A DNA stretch of 64,000 nt from Ktedonospora formicarum (GTDB taxonomy: Bacteria; Chloroflexota; Ktedonobacteria; Ktedonobacterales; Ktedonobacteraceae), in NCBI RefSeq assembly GCF_016587355.1, contig NZ_BNJF01000002.1, positions 496,001-560,000 of the forward strand, given 5' to 3'. Positions within the stretch are counted from its first letter, which is position 1. Every line of letters starts with the position of its first letter. Made by a program: the position numbers and the translations under genes. The notes below the pieces were generated by a model. It saw only the letters and a program-made list of their open reading frames with translations, searched no databases and was not told the DNA's origin. This document shows positions 43,550-53,718 of the stretch, piece by piece.

Positions 43550-45046
43550 ATGTCGAAACATGCAACACCTATTGGCGAATCAAAGATCGTTCTCAATCAG
43601 AACGAGTCCGCGCCACTGTATAGGCAGCTCTATGAGCGCCTGAAAAACAGAATATTGACGGGGCAATTGGAGGCTGGCACACGCTTACCCTCAACACGCA
43701 TGCTCGCCAGTGAGTTAGGGGTTTCACGCAACACAACAGCCCTAGCATATGAACTCCTGCTATTAGAAGGATATATTGAGAGCAGGGTAGGTGATGGTAC
43801 GCGTGTTGCCTGCCTGCAACCACAGCGACCGCAAGAACCAGTTCACCCGCAGAATAAACATAGGCGGAAAGAGGGCAAGGCCCCCTCGGCACCCTTTACA
43901 GGGCGAGGGCAGCTATATAGCGAGCTAGCACATTTGAGCAGTCCACGCTCAAACCCGGAGAATGTGAGCATCTTCAGTGTTGGTCAGCCCGATGTGACAC
44001 TCTTCCCCTACAAAACGTGGGGCAAGTTGATCGCGAAGCATGCCCGATATTCGTTACCGAAAATCGCACTCTACCATGACGCTCAGGGCTATGCCCCTTT
44101 GCGCGAAGCTATCGCCAGCCATATCGGCATCACACGTGGAGTACAGTGCTCACCTGAACAAATTATCATGACATCAGGAGCCCAGGGGGCTTTTGATCTA
44201 CTGGCACGCGTCTTGCTCAAGCCCGGTGATCCGGTCTGGGTTGAGGACCCCGGCTATAATGGATCGCGAGGCGCGCTGCTGGCAGCCTCGACCCAAATTG
44301 TCCCTGTGCCGGTTGACCGAGAAGGCTTAGTAGTGGACGCCGGTCGTCAACTCCGCCCCGACGCGCGAATGGCGCTGGTGACCCCCTCGCATCAATTCCC
44401 TACCGGCGTGCCGATGAGCCTGAATCGACGACTGGAGCTGCTGAGATGGGCACGAGAGGCAGAGGCCTGGATCGCGGAAGATGACTATGATAGCGAATAC
44501 CGCTTCAGTGGTCGACCTCTGGAAGCCTTACAGAACCTCGATAGCAGTCGCGTAATCTATATTGGCACGTTCAGTAAGGTTCTCTTACCCGCGCTACGTT
44601 TGGGATATCTTATCGCTCCACCTGAGCTGCTCGAAAACTTGTTAGTAGCTCGCTATTTCGTGGATGTACACCCACCCATGCTCGAACAGATGGCCCTTAC
44701 TGATTTCATTACCGAAGGCAACTTCGCACGCCATTTACGTAGGATGCGCCAACTCTATCTTGAGCGGCGCAACGCCCTCATCGACGCCCTCACGCGGGAA
44801 CTGAGTGACCTATTAGATATCGTCACCCCGGAGGCGGGTATCCATCTCGTCGCGTGGCTTCCAGAGAGATTAAGCGCGCAGGTGGGAGCTTGCCTGGAAG
44901 CACACGGCCTCACTATCCGACTCACCTCACAGTACAACATACAGCCACAAGGACGAGAGGGCTTGATGTTGGGCTTCGCGACGGCAACTCCCGAAGACCT
45001 GCGTACTGGCGTGCACATGTTAACGCGAGCGCTACGGTCACTCTAG
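43550..45046 (+). CDS. MocR/PdxR-type regulator (GntR helix-turn-helix plus aminotransferase)
   Basis: A 498-residue protein. The N-terminus is a GntR-type winged helix (PLYRQLYERLKNRILTGQLE, then STRMLASELGVSRNTTALAYE). A linker of about 70 residues joins it to a fold-type I aminotransferase-like domain with GAQGAFDLLARVLLKPGD, EDDYDSEYRF and the PLP lysine in YIGTFSKVLLPALRLG. Such proteins sense PLP or an amino compound. The start could also be TTG at 43514. Its end overlaps the convergent PEP-mutase-type gene by four bases, and that gene is the likely target. Confidence 0.9.
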   Translation: MSKHATPIGESKIVLNQNESAPLYRQLYERLKNRILTGQLEAGTRLPSTRMLASELGVSRNTTALAYELLLLEGYIESRVGDGTRVACLQPQRPQEPVHPQNKHRRKEGKAPSAPFTGRGQLYSELAHLSSPRSNPENVSIFSVGQPDVTLFPYKTWGKLIAKHARYSLPKIALYHDAQGYAPLREAIASHIGITRGVQCSPEQIIMTSGAQGAFDLLARVLLKPGDPVWVEDPGYNGSRGALLAASTQIVPVPVDREGLVVDAGRQLRPDARMALVTPSHQFPTGVPMSLNRRLELLRWAREAEAWIAEDDYDSEYRFSGRPLEALQNLDSSRVIYIGTFSKVLLPALRLGYLIAPPELLENLLVARYFVDVHPPMLEQMALTDFITEGNFARHLRRMRQLYLERRNALIDALTRELSDLLDIVTPEAGIHLVAWLPERLSAQVGACLEAHGLTIRLTSQYNIQPQGREGLMLGFATATPEDLRTGVHMLTRALRSL

Positions 45047-45885
45047 TCGCGACTGTACAACGCGTTGAACTCGGCATTTGAGAGGGAATCGGCATGCATC
45101 TTCGTTAAAGTGCCCAACTCAAAGATCTCACGCGCGACCGCGCGCATATGTCCCAATGTCGAGCTTGTTAGAAAACCTCCAAAACTGACACGCGCCACGC
45201 TTGTGCGCTCAAGGTCTGCCAGAGCCAAATCTGGGAAGCCAGCCAGGATATTTACTGGTCCCTCGATAGCCTTTACCAACTTGCTAATGGTATCGAGATC
45301 GAGCCAGCCTATAGGGTAGACGCAGTCCGCACCTGCTTGCAAATAGGCATTCGCCCGGCGCACAGCATGCTCCAAGCGCTCTTCAGGCTCACCAATTCGT
45401 TTTAAGAACACATCAATACGAGCATTGATGACAAGTGGCATATCTAGCTCATTCCCCAGGGTACGCAGAGATTGCAGTAGTTTCGTCTGATAGGCAACAT
45501 CGACAAGTGTTCCCTGCTCCCACTGTGATGAATCTTCGATGTTGATACCTACCGCCCCCGCCGCTATCACCGCCCGTACTGTATCAAGTACCTCCTCCAA
45601 TGAGCGACCATAACCCGCCTCAATATCCGCGGTCACGGGACACGCAACTACGCGCGTAATACGCTCAATAGTCTCAATAAGCATCTCTCGGCTAATTTTC
45701 TGACCATCGTTATACCCTAACGCGGCTGCAACCCCCGAACTGGATGTCGCGACTGCGCGTCCCCCAGCCTGCTCAACAATACGTGCACTGGCAGCATCCC
45801 AGACATTAGGCAGAACAAGCATAGACGAATCATAGTGAAAGCGGCGCAATAGCTCGGCGCGCTCCTTCTGTGGCAATATATTCAT
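45043..45885 (-). CDS. PEP mutase / isocitrate lyase family protein
   Basis: A 280-residue TIM-barrel enzyme. It has LVLPNVWDAASARIVEQAG, the SSSGVAAALGYNDG segment and PVTADIEAGYGRS, where the Asp binds Mg2+, then GINIEDS. These fit the oxaloacetate-hydrolase or phosphonopyruvate-type subgroup that cleaves or forms C-C or C-P bonds in 2-keto-acids. The cysteine motif of true isocitrate lyase (KKCGH) is missing. The start at 45885 has AAAGGAGC 13 bases upstream. Specific substrate unknown. Confidence 0.87.
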   Translation of the reverse strand: MNILPQKERAELLRRFHYDSSMLVLPNVWDAASARIVEQAGGRAVATSSSGVAAALGYNDGQKISREMLIETIERITRVVACPVTADIEAGYGRSLEEVLDTVRAVIAAGAVGINIEDSSQWEQGTLVDVAYQTKLLQSLRTLGNELDMPLVINARIDVFLKRIGEPEERLEHAVRRANAYLQAGADCVYPIGWLDLDTISKLVKAIEGPVNILAGFPDLALADLERTSVARVSFGGFLTSSTLGHMRAVAREIFELGTLTKMHADSLSNAEFNALYSRD

Positions 45886-46485
45886 AAGCGGTTATCTGCT
45901 CCTTTATATACAAGTCTGAGAACAGGACGCTTTACATATCCGCGCCCGTATGCTCTACTATAACCCGTTATTGGTCCAGCAACAAGAGCCAATTACCCGT
46001 GTTATAATAGCTCCATTATTCCAATTGCATAACTCATCTGTCTTGTTTTATACTAAGGTAGCTACATCGCATTAGTAGCGGTTACATGGAGAGGGATTGG
46101 GCAGTCCTGATTTTTGACTCAGGAACACGGTGCAGACTGAAATGCTGTGCCTCTACATATGGGAATCGCCACTCTGGCTCTTTGAAGTGAAATCGTAAAA
46201 CGTTGACGGCGCCTCGTGCGGACCAACAGAATAACCGCGCGATAATGCGCTCTCACAAACACATCTTTTCCTATTCCTCATGAAGCAAAAAACCAAGCGC
46301 GACAGCGCTCAATACATTCATGATGTTGGTCTTTTGTACGTACCCTTATCTCCTCAATGATGAAGAATCGGGGCTAATAAGCGGGGTGGAAGAGAATACT
46401 ACATTACAACCAGCATAAAGCATGACGCCCACAGCGTACTTTATGCCCATAGCCATAGCCACACTCATGTGGCGGGAAAGATTAT
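45886..46485. promoter_or_regulatory. 600-base spacer with promoter of the PEP-mutase-type gene
   Basis: No gene is supported. On the minus strand TTGTTG (complement of 45980-45985) and TATAGT (complement of 45957-45962) are 17 bases apart. ATTGG (45970-45974) and CCAAT (45989-45993) form a dyad over the -35 box, a possible MocR site. The rest (46030-46480) shows nothing I can name. Confidence 0.45.
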
Positions 46486-47784
46486 ATGCACGACATATCA
46501 ACTGAAGCAATATTATCCCAGCCACCAGAGATACCCCAGGAAGGGCATGGGCAGTCTACGCGAGCACCAAAAAACGTGGCTTCGGCGCTGATTTTCCTAT
46601 CAGCCTGCATCAGTATTATCATGACGGGTTTTGGCATCATTATCCCGGTCTTTCCCCAACGCCTGGAATCGCTGGGGCTGGGGGCTGAGACTCTGGCACT
46701 AATGGAGGGTGGCTTTGGGCTGGGTATGTTCCTCTTTAGTACACCTATGGGCACGCTGGCAGGACGCTTCGGACGTAAGCCAATCATCCTGCTCGCGCTA
46801 GGTGGTTTCATCCTCACGAACGTCATATTAGCTCTGGTCAATATCCCATTTATGTTTATTGTCGTACGCTTCGTAGAGGGCGCGCTCGCAGCCGGACTGA
46901 TGCCAGCATCTATGGCAATCGTCGGCGATAGCCTTCCAATTGAACGCCAGGGACGCTGGATTGGCATTATGACTACGGCTCAGGCAGCGGGTATCGCGTT
47001 GGGGCCAGGTATTGGCGGCTTTATCTATCAATCATGGGGCTTTCAGAGCCCATTCCTGCTCTCGGCAGGTCTGGCTTTCATCGCCGCGCTGTTAGCACTT
47101 CTCTTGCTACCGGAGACTTTATCAGAGGAGGCACGGAAACGAGCACGTCTGGGAAAGAAAGAGCGCAAAGAGGGTGCCACACGTGGAAACACCACGAATG
47201 CTCTCCAACTGGCTCTGCTCTTCGCCCCTCTCATTCTTATGGACCTGGGGTCGACTTTTATCTATCCTTTTACACTGCCACAATACCCCTTCTTCTTTGA
47301 GAAGGTGCTCCACTATAGCGCAGCACAATATGGACTGATTGTCAGCGTGTATGGGCTCTCACTCGCGGTCTGCCCCTTGATCTTGGGACGCCTGAGCGAC
47401 TTACTACCCAAGCGCGTACTCATCGTCGTTGGAAGCCTGCTCCTACCCCTTTTGAACGTGGCAATGCTCTTTATAAACCAGTATCCATTGCTGATCGCGG
47501 CGGCATTCGTCACGGGCGCGGGCAGCGCGCTCATGCTACCCGCGCTGGGCGCACTCTATCTGCGGGAGACCACAGAGGACAATCGCTCGCAGGTCATGGG
47601 TGTGCGTGGCTCAGCCATCTCGCTTGCCATTCTGACCGCTCCTCTGGCCCAGGCCGCCGCATCCCTGGTGATTACACCACAGATCACTTTCGCCATCGGT
47701 AGCATTCTAGGGTTTGGCATGGCCCTTTTCGCCGCGCTAGCTCTACGAAGCAACAAGCATAGCGCCAATCCAAATGCTCAGTAA
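46486..47784 (+). CDS. MFS exporter, 12-helix drug-transporter type
   Basis: A 432-residue transporter with a hydrophilic N-terminus of about 30 residues. Signature segments are GFGIIIPVFPQRLESLG, the loop 2-3 motif GTLAGRFGRKPIILLAL and GPGIGGFIYQSWG in helix 5. These resemble TetA/Bmr-type drug/proton antiporters. It is a single gene with a 29-base-arm terminator. Confidence 0.87.
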   Translation: MHDISTEAILSQPPEIPQEGHGQSTRAPKNVASALIFLSACISIIMTGFGIIIPVFPQRLESLGLGAETLALMEGGFGLGMFLFSTPMGTLAGRFGRKPIILLALGGFILTNVILALVNIPFMFIVVRFVEGALAAGLMPASMAIVGDSLPIERQGRWIGIMTTAQAAGIALGPGIGGFIYQSWGFQSPFLLSAGLAFIAALLALLLLPETLSEEARKRARLGKKERKEGATRGNTTNALQLALLFAPLILMDLGSTFIYPFTLPQYPFFFEKVLHYSAAQYGLIVSVYGLSLAVCPLILGRLSDLLPKRVLIVVGSLLLPLLNVAMLFINQYPLLIAAAFVTGAGSALMLPALGALYLRETTEDNRSQVMGVRGSAISLAILTAPLAQAAASLVITPQITFAIGSILGFGMALFAALALRSNKHSANPNAQ

Positions 47785-47788
47785 ATAA

Positions 47789-47851
47789 GCAAAACCAAGG
47801 GAGGCAGGTTGAATAGTTGGCGACTATTCAACCTGCCTCCCTTGGTTTTGC
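47789..47851. terminator. Terminator hairpin, 29-base perfect arms
   Basis: Arms 47789-47817 and 47823-47851 pair without mismatch around a 5-base loop; the outer AAAACC/GGTTTT gives a U-run on the plus strand. Confidence 0.88.
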
Positions 47852-47943
47852 TTCTGAATCGCAAGCGGCAAGAATCATATCAAGCTTCAGTGCCCACCTA
47901 TACTTAAACTAAAGAGAGAGAGCCAACCATACAGGAGCGTGCT

Positions 47944-49692
47944 ATGCATGAATTGCCCATCTTAGTTGATTTCGCGGTGGCTATCGGTGCTGCACTGATA
48001 GGTGGGCTACTCGCGCGTCGCTTACGCCTACCAACCATTGTGGGATACCTACTTGCAGGGGTCGTCATCGGCCCTTTTACACCTGGCTACATTGGTGACC
48101 TACATACGATTCAACAGTTCGCTGAACTCGGTGTTATCTTCCTGCTCTTTGGTGTTGGGCTGCACTTCTCGTTGAACGATCTCTGGGCAGTGCGTTCTAT
48201 CGCGATTCCTGGAGCACTGCTCCAGATGGCGCTGACAACGCTTGCGGGTCTACTCCTGACGACCTTCTGGGGCTGGTCGCTAACGGCTGGTCTGATTATG
48301 GGCCTGGCGATCTCCATTGCCAGCACGGTAGTCCTGATACGCAACCTGATAGATCAACGCTTACTACACGCCCCATCGGGAAAAGTCGCGCTTGGCTGGC
48401 TGGTACTGGAAGACATTGCGACAGTGCTGATTCTGGTATTATTGCCTGCTTTCGCTGGTCACAATGGCGCGAATATCTGGCAAACAGGGTTGATTGCGCT
48501 GGCAAAGACCGCAATCTTCGCGGCCCTGATGCTTCTTGTAGGGACGAAATTTCTCCCCTGGCTCTTGAAGCGATTGGCTCTTCTACAATCGCGTGAACTC
48601 TTCACGGTCGCGATTGTCGGGATAACCATTGGAATCGCGCTGGGTGCTGCTTCGCTCTTCGGGGTATCGCTGGCGCTGGGTGCGTTCCTGGCAGGCGTGG
48701 TCATCAATGAATCTACATTGAGCCATCAGGTAGAAGCTGAGATACTGCCCTTTCGCGAGACCTTCGCGGTACTGTTCTTTATTTCGATTGGGATGCTGGT
48801 CAATCCTATATATCTGTTCCAACAATGGGCGGCTGAACTCTCTCTAGCACTACTCATTATCGTCGGCAAGTTTGTACTGACACTGGTGTTGGGAGCGCTC
48901 TTCTCGCGTTCTGCACGCACAACACTGGTAATCGCGATAGGATTGTGCCAGATAGGCGAGTTCTCCTTTATCCTTGGGCAGACCGGCGTCTATCTGAAAC
49001 TTCTCACACGTGACCAGTACGCGCTACTTCTAGCAGGGGCACTCATTTCCATTACACTGAATCCCTTTCTATTTCGTCTCCTACCATGGATGGAAAAACA
49101 TCTCCAACGCATCCCATTTCTCTGGTCGTTACTTGAACGCGAGACAGCCCCTACATCGGATAGCCAGCCCCAAGCGTTGGGGGATCACATTGTACTGATA
49201 GGCTGCGGGCGTATAGGTAGACAACTCGTCTCAGTCTTTCAATCGCTCTCAATCCCTTACGTTGTCGTCGATTTCAATCTTGCGCTCGTCACACAGCTTA
49301 AGGAAGAAGGAGTGCAAGCACTTTACGGTGACGCGACTAGCGTGGCTGTGCTCACACATGCCAGAGTCTCACGAGCCCGCACAGTTATCGTTACTGTCCC
49401 AGATGAAACCAAATCCAGCGTCATTACCGCGACGGTGCGGCGTCTGACCAGCGATGTCAGGCTAGTAGTACGAGCTACGACAAGCGCAAGCATCCACCAC
49501 TTAAAAGAGCTTGGAGCCACCAGAGTCATCTATCCTGAGCTTGAGGGCTGCGTGACTATCGTAGAAGTCATGCTAGAACGCCTGGGATATCCCCTCAACG
49601 AGATTCAGGAGTGCATCGAAGCCCTTCGCAACCAGGGTGAGGAGGAACAGCCTGCACTTCTTCAAATCACGCCCCGTAGCTCACAAAACTGA
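47944..49692 (+). CDS. Monovalent cation/H+ antiporter, CPA2 (KefB type) with TrkA-N domain
   Basis: A 582-residue protein with AGGAGC before the start. The first 390 residues make 12-13 helices with typical segments (RLPTIVGYLLAGVVIGPFTP, GVGLHFSLNDL, LGAFLAGVVINES). The C-terminal part has a Rossmann nucleotide-binding domain, HIVLIGCGRIGRQLVSVF, of the RCK/TrkA-N type that gates K+ efflux by NAD(H) or a thiol adduct. It extrudes K+ or Na+ in exchange for H+. It is a single gene. Confidence 0.92.
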   Translation: MHELPILVDFAVAIGAALIGGLLARRLRLPTIVGYLLAGVVIGPFTPGYIGDLHTIQQFAELGVIFLLFGVGLHFSLNDLWAVRSIAIPGALLQMALTTLAGLLLTTFWGWSLTAGLIMGLAISIASTVVLIRNLIDQRLLHAPSGKVALGWLVLEDIATVLILVLLPAFAGHNGANIWQTGLIALAKTAIFAALMLLVGTKFLPWLLKRLALLQSRELFTVAIVGITIGIALGAASLFGVSLALGAFLAGVVINESTLSHQVEAEILPFRETFAVLFFISIGMLVNPIYLFQQWAAELSLALLIIVGKFVLTLVLGALFSRSARTTLVIAIGLCQIGEFSFILGQTGVYLKLLTRDQYALLLAGALISITLNPFLFRLLPWMEKHLQRIPFLWSLLERETAPTSDSQPQALGDHIVLIGCGRIGRQLVSVFQSLSIPYVVVDFNLALVTQLKEEGVQALYGDATSVAVLTHARVSRARTVIVTVPDETKSSVITATVRRLTSDVRLVVRATTSASIHHLKELGATRVIYPELEGCVTIVEVMLERLGYPLNEIQECIEALRNQGEEEQPALLQITPRSSQN

Positions 49693-49756
49693 CAACACTT
49701 GCCAGACCTCAAGAGTCTTCCCTAAGATATAGGCGCTCAAAATTAATGAATACGGT

Positions 49757-50071
49757 TTATAGGAGCCATTGGAGCAGCCAGAGCGCAACCATACCTGCCG
49801 CTATTGTCAGAAAGACATTGCGCGTCCACCAGGCAATCAGTGCGGCAAGAATGCCCGCGATCCAGCGTGGATTACCTGTTGAGAAATCAATACTACCAGT
49901 TGGCAGCACCAATTGGGGCAGGATAATGGCGGTAAGTACCGCGATAGGGACCAGGCGCAATATCCTGAGCACAAGTGGGGAGACCTCTACCTTCCCTAGA
50001 CCCAGGACAAAAGAGATACGGACAGCAAAGGTCGCCAGACCAATACACGCGATCAAAAGCCAGATCATCAT
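49757..50071 (-). CDS. azlD: AzlD-family branched-chain amino acid transport subunit
   Basis: A 104-residue protein with four hydrophobic segments, starting MMIWLLIACIGLATFAVRIS. It overlaps the end of azlC by four bases (ATGA), so it is translationally coupled. Together the pair exports branched-chain amino acids or analogues such as azaleucine. Length is normal. Confidence 0.9.
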   Translation of the reverse strand: MMIWLLIACIGLATFAVRISFVLGLGKVEVSPLVLRILRLVPIAVLTAIILPQLVLPTGSIDFSTGNPRWIAGILAALIAWWTRNVFLTIAAGMVALWLLQWLL

Positions 50072-50820
50072 GACTCTGCCTCCTTCCTTCCTTCTACCAC
50101 CATTTCCTCCCCAACGACATTGGACTCGGTACGCTTGCCATACATAACCTCCATCAAGGAACCTGCGAGAATGCTGGCACAGGTAGCGACGAGTAGGCCT
50201 GAGTTGAGCGGCAGGTGAGCCGCCAACACCGCCACCAGACCCGCTATTATAGCTACAGCAAGATCAACTCTGCGCTTGAGCACTGGAACCACCAGGGCAA
50301 TAAATGTCAGCGGCAGAGTGAAGTCAAGGGACCAGCTAGCAGGTATATTAGCACCAAGGATCAGACCAACAGCGGTGCATGCCTGCCAGGCGCTCCACAG
50401 TGCCAGCCCTGTGCCCAGAAAGAACCAGTGCTTATGAGGGCTCTCGTCCGACTGCTGGTAGCGCGTAATAGCAACGGCATAGGCTTCATCCGTAAGCAAG
50501 TAACACAGCAGCAGTTTCCAGCCCACGCTCAAACGCTGCATATAGGGCGCGAGCGAAGCGCTATAGAGCGCGTGGCGTAGATTAATAATACAGGCGGTTA
50601 CGAAAATGACGCCTGCCGATATGCCAGCACCCAACAATTGCACAGTGACAAATTGGGCCGAGCCAGCAAAGACGATAGAGGACATAGCCTGGCCCAGGCT
50701 AATGGTCAGGCCAGCACTACGAGCCGACACGCCATAGATCAGCCCAAATGGCGCGGCGCCCATCAGGATCGGTAGGGTACCCCTGGCACCCGCGAGAAAT
50801 TCAGAGCGTGGTGTTTTCAT
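50068..50820 (-). CDS. azlC: AzlC-family branched-chain amino acid exporter
   Basis: A 250-residue membrane protein with family segments GAAPFGLIYGVSARSAG, VFAGSAQFVTVQLLGAG, IINLRHALYSASLAPY and LTDEAYAV. Works with AzlD. It is preceded on the same strand by an AraC regulator, a frequent pairing, and the two genes probably respond to it. Confidence 0.92.
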   Translation of the reverse strand: MKTPRSEFLAGARGTLPILMGAAPFGLIYGVSARSAGLTISLGQAMSSIVFAGSAQFVTVQLLGAGISAGVIFVTACIINLRHALYSASLAPYMQRLSVGWKLLLCYLLTDEAYAVAITRYQQSDESPHKHWFFLGTGLALWSAWQACTAVGLILGANIPASWSLDFTLPLTFIALVVPVLKRRVDLAVAIIAGLVAVLAAHLPLNSGLLVATCASILAGSLMEVMYGKRTESNVVGEEMVVEGRKEAES

Positions 50821-50866
50821 GCCCTTATTTTAGGGAGCATTTACCGAGATGTCTTGTACGTTCTTG

Positions 50867-51712
50867 CTATCGGCGACAACTCCGAGCATACTCGCCCGGA
50901 GGGACTCCAACCAACGCCTTAAAGTGGCGGGTGAGATGGCTCTGATCGCTAAAGCCAACCATGCTGGCAACTTCCGCAGGAGATACTGTTAGAGCAAGCA
51001 GGCGCTTGGCCTGCATCACACGCAATTGAGTCAGGTAACTATGAGGCGGCAAACCGATGGCATCGCGGAAGACACGCAAGAGATGGAAGGGACTCCAGTT
51101 CACCAGTGTGGCTAGCTGTTCTAGTGACACATTTTCGGCGAAATGTCCTTCAAGATAGGCGCGCACACGTTGAACATGAGCACGCTCATTCGTGGTTGGT
51201 GGCAGCATAAAGCGCGCGTCCGCGTGACGCAGGATCAGGTGAGTAAAGGCCCAGGTCAGTTTAGAATCGCGCTCCAACGTAAAGGGCGAGGCAGTCAAAG
51301 TAGCATGAAGTGTGGTGAGCATCGCCGCCAGCGGAGGGTCATGGATGACAGGCGAGGGAAAAAAGGGGATAGATGCTTCATGTCCTGCCTCTTTGGAGGC
51401 CGCACGCTGCAGAAGTGAGACATCAGGATAGAGCATCCGATAACGCCAACCAGCCTCAATCGCCGCCGCGCCTGTATGCATCTCCCCGGGATTAATGACC
51501 ACAATACTCCCCTGAGGGGCTACATGCGTGCTACCGCGATACTTAAAGCGCTCCGCCCCATCCTCGATCACGCCGATGGCATAGCCTTCATGCGTATGTG
51601 GGGCGAAGCTATGTGTCACATAGGTCGCGTGTAACAGTTCCAGGTTGTTGAGGTTGGGATCGCGCCAGAACGTCGCCTGCTCACGCGCGCCACCCCGACG
51701 CAAGCTACTCAT
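50867..51712 (-). CDS. AraC-family regulator of the AzlCD pair
   Basis: A 281-residue protein from the ATG at 51712, with AGGAG 11 bases before. The N-terminal cupin sensor has FAPHTHEGYAIGVIEDG and GSIVVINPGEMHTG. The C-terminal double helix-turn-helix has NVSLEQLATLVNWSPFHLLR and PAEVASMVGFSDQSHLTRHF. It lies 46 bases upstream of azlC on the same strand. It probably activates the exporter in response to an amino acid. Confidence 0.9.
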   Translation of the reverse strand: MSSLRRGGAREQATFWRDPNLNNLELLHATYVTHSFAPHTHEGYAIGVIEDGAERFKYRGSTHVAPQGSIVVINPGEMHTGAAAIEAGWRYRMLYPDVSLLQRAASKEAGHEASIPFFPSPVIHDPPLAAMLTTLHATLTASPFTLERDSKLTWAFTHLILRHADARFMLPPTTNERAHVQRVRAYLEGHFAENVSLEQLATLVNWSPFHLLRVFRDAIGLPPHSYLTQLRVMQAKRLLALTVSPAEVASMVGFSDQSHLTRHFKALVGVPPGEYARSCRR

Positions 51713-51880
51713 GTGCAAGATGCTCCTATCAGGAAACAGCCATACCATCGATTTATGCCAATACTAGCCAGTATTGAGAAGTTTTGTCAAGATTATCAAA
51801 AAAGTTGCTGCGCTTTCTCACTCCCAACGATGATAATAGTGAGAAGCACTCTCACACTTCTATTGTCAAGGATGAGATTC

Positions 51881-52417
51881 ATGCAATTATCACATGTAAG
51901 GTCAAACACCGGAGTAGGACTGGACGATGCTCCACTCACACTATTTGACCAGTATGCCACGCATATTTTTCGCTACGTCTATCAGCAGATTAGACATAGA
52001 CAGGATGCTGAAGATCTGACGTTGGATGTCTTTCTCGCGGCAACGGATAACCAGGACAAGCTACAACATAAATCCGAGCAACAACAACTGGCTTGGCTTC
52101 AGCGGGTCGCGCACAACAAAATCGTTGACCGCTATCGACGCCAGACACGCTCCTTGTTTCTTCCGCTAGAGCCAGATGTTGAGATTGCGGACAATGACCT
52201 GACTCCTGAGCAGTATAGTGAGCGCAATGAAAACTATCAGCGCCTCGACCAGGCGATAGCCCGCCTACCGCAAGCACAACAAGACATCATTCATTTACGC
52301 TATATCGAGGGTATGCGCTGCACACAGATCGCTCAAATTATCAATAAGTCAGATTCATTTGTACGAGCCACCCTCAGTCGAGCATTGAAGCGCTTACGCA
52401 CTTATTATGGTCAGTAA
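51881..52417 (+). CDS. ECF RNA polymerase sigma factor
   Basis: A 178-residue sigma factor; the ATG at 51881 lies eight bases after AAGGA. Region 2 reads FRYVYQQIRHRQDAEDLTLD and region 4 LPQAQQDIIHLRYIEGMRCT, then IAQIINKSDSFVRATLSRAL. The membrane protein 24 bases downstream is in the same operon and probably acts as its anti-sigma factor or sensor. Confidence 0.9.
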   Translation: MQLSHVRSNTGVGLDDAPLTLFDQYATHIFRYVYQQIRHRQDAEDLTLDVFLAATDNQDKLQHKSEQQQLAWLQRVAHNKIVDRYRRQTRSLFLPLEPDVEIADNDLTPEQYSERNENYQRLDQAIARLPQAQQDIIHLRYIEGMRCTQIAQIINKSDSFVRATLSRALKRLRTYYGQ

Positions 52418-52441
52418 TGCAGCAAGGAGAAACAGGGAAGC

Positions 52442-53599
52442 ATGTTAGAAGATATTCGTCCGCAGCCAGACCAGACTAAGGCAGAACAAGATCCACGTAA
52501 TGAATCTGTCATTCACGCCCTTCACGCTGTGACGGCCCGACGACAGCAACAAACACAAGAACTTTCGCAAGCCGAGATTGAGCAATCTATCGCGAACATC
52601 CGCAATCGCTTTCAAGCAAGTCTTAAACAGGCTGACCAACCCAAATCGAGCTTACGACTAATATCGAACACAACGTCAGGTTTCGCACCGCGAGCCCGCC
52701 GGAGAACCAGCATCGCGCGCTACATAGCCATAGCGGCGGTTATTGTTTTACTCATCGCCAGTAGCCTCGTGGTGAGCAACATGTTCCTGGCGGAAAAAAA
52801 ACAAACAGCCGGACACGATCAGGTGACTCCACAAGCAACAGCAACTCAGGCGCTACCACCCAAGGAGCGTGCTCAGGCGCTGGTACAACAGCTTGATAAA
52901 GAAGTAACTACATGGGGGACGGTACACCCATATAAGAACCCCTACGATCAGAAGACCTATCAGCTCGATTATAGCTATCAGCAACTAGTCAAGCGGCTCC
53001 AAGCCCTTGAGCAGATCGCCAAAACGGACAAGGACTATACCTATATTGCGGACAAAGCTCAACAGGGGCTTGAATTTCATAACTCCTTCGAGCAGGCCGC
53101 GCAGGGCAACAACGCACCTCATGTGACCGAATTGAAGTTGTTATCCACGCTCAAACTGAACGGCAAGACAGTGATCGTCTTCTCACTCGCGAATCAGACC
53201 GCTCGCGTATACACAAATGGAGTGGTTGTGCGTTCGTTCCCAATTGCCTCAAGCTTTACAAAATTGCCAACCATACCAGGCAACTTCCAGGTAGACATGA
53301 AATTTGATCAAAGGGGTCTCTCGTCCGACGCCTTGCCATCGGGACAGGGTCAGATTCAATCTTCCTATGAGCTAGATTACGGTACGATCAAGCAGGCCTT
53401 GCCTTTCTTCGCCACCTATAGGGGGTTTATCTACTGCAACCCTCAGCGCACCGTCTTTGGTCCGGACTCGCAACTGCCTCACGCCGAGAATGGCAAACCG
53501 GCTGATGGCAGCATCACTGCTGGCATCGAGGTGCCCCAAAATGATGCGCAATGGCTCTTTGAGCACTCACAAAAGGGGAGCGAGATAGTCGTGTACTAA
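52442..53599 (+). CDS. Membrane protein with degenerate L,D-transpeptidase (YkuD) domain
   Basis: A 385-residue protein. Residues 1-90 are cytoplasmic and charged, a membrane helix follows (YIAIAAVIVLLIASSLVVSN), and the rest is outside. The outer part has a YkuD-like start (KTVIVFSLANQTARVYTNGV, then IPGNFQVDMK) and end (IEVPQNDAQWLFEH..GSEIVVY). At the place of the catalytic SHGC motif it reads SITAG, so both the His and Cys are missing. With the sigma gene just upstream, a cell-wall sensing or anti-sigma role is more likely than catalysis. Confidence 0.75.
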   Translation: MLEDIRPQPDQTKAEQDPRNESVIHALHAVTARRQQQTQELSQAEIEQSIANIRNRFQASLKQADQPKSSLRLISNTTSGFAPRARRRTSIARYIAIAAVIVLLIASSLVVSNMFLAEKKQTAGHDQVTPQATATQALPPKERAQALVQQLDKEVTTWGTVHPYKNPYDQKTYQLDYSYQQLVKRLQALEQIAKTDKDYTYIADKAQQGLEFHNSFEQAAQGNNAPHVTELKLLSTLKLNGKTVIVFSLANQTARVYTNGVVVRSFPIASSFTKLPTIPGNFQVDMKFDQRGLSSDALPSGQGQIQSSYELDYGTIKQALPFFATYRGFIYCNPQRTVFGPDSQLPHAENGKPADGSITAGIEVPQNDAQWLFEHSQKGSEIVVY

Positions 53600-53718
53600 C
53601 TTTGTGGCGCGAATCGATCACACTTCTAGCACCATTTTCGGAAAGTAGATAGCATACACCCGCCTCTGGTCTTAAAGATGGGCGTATGCTTTTGAGTTTT
53701 AGCTATGTTTGCAATCTA

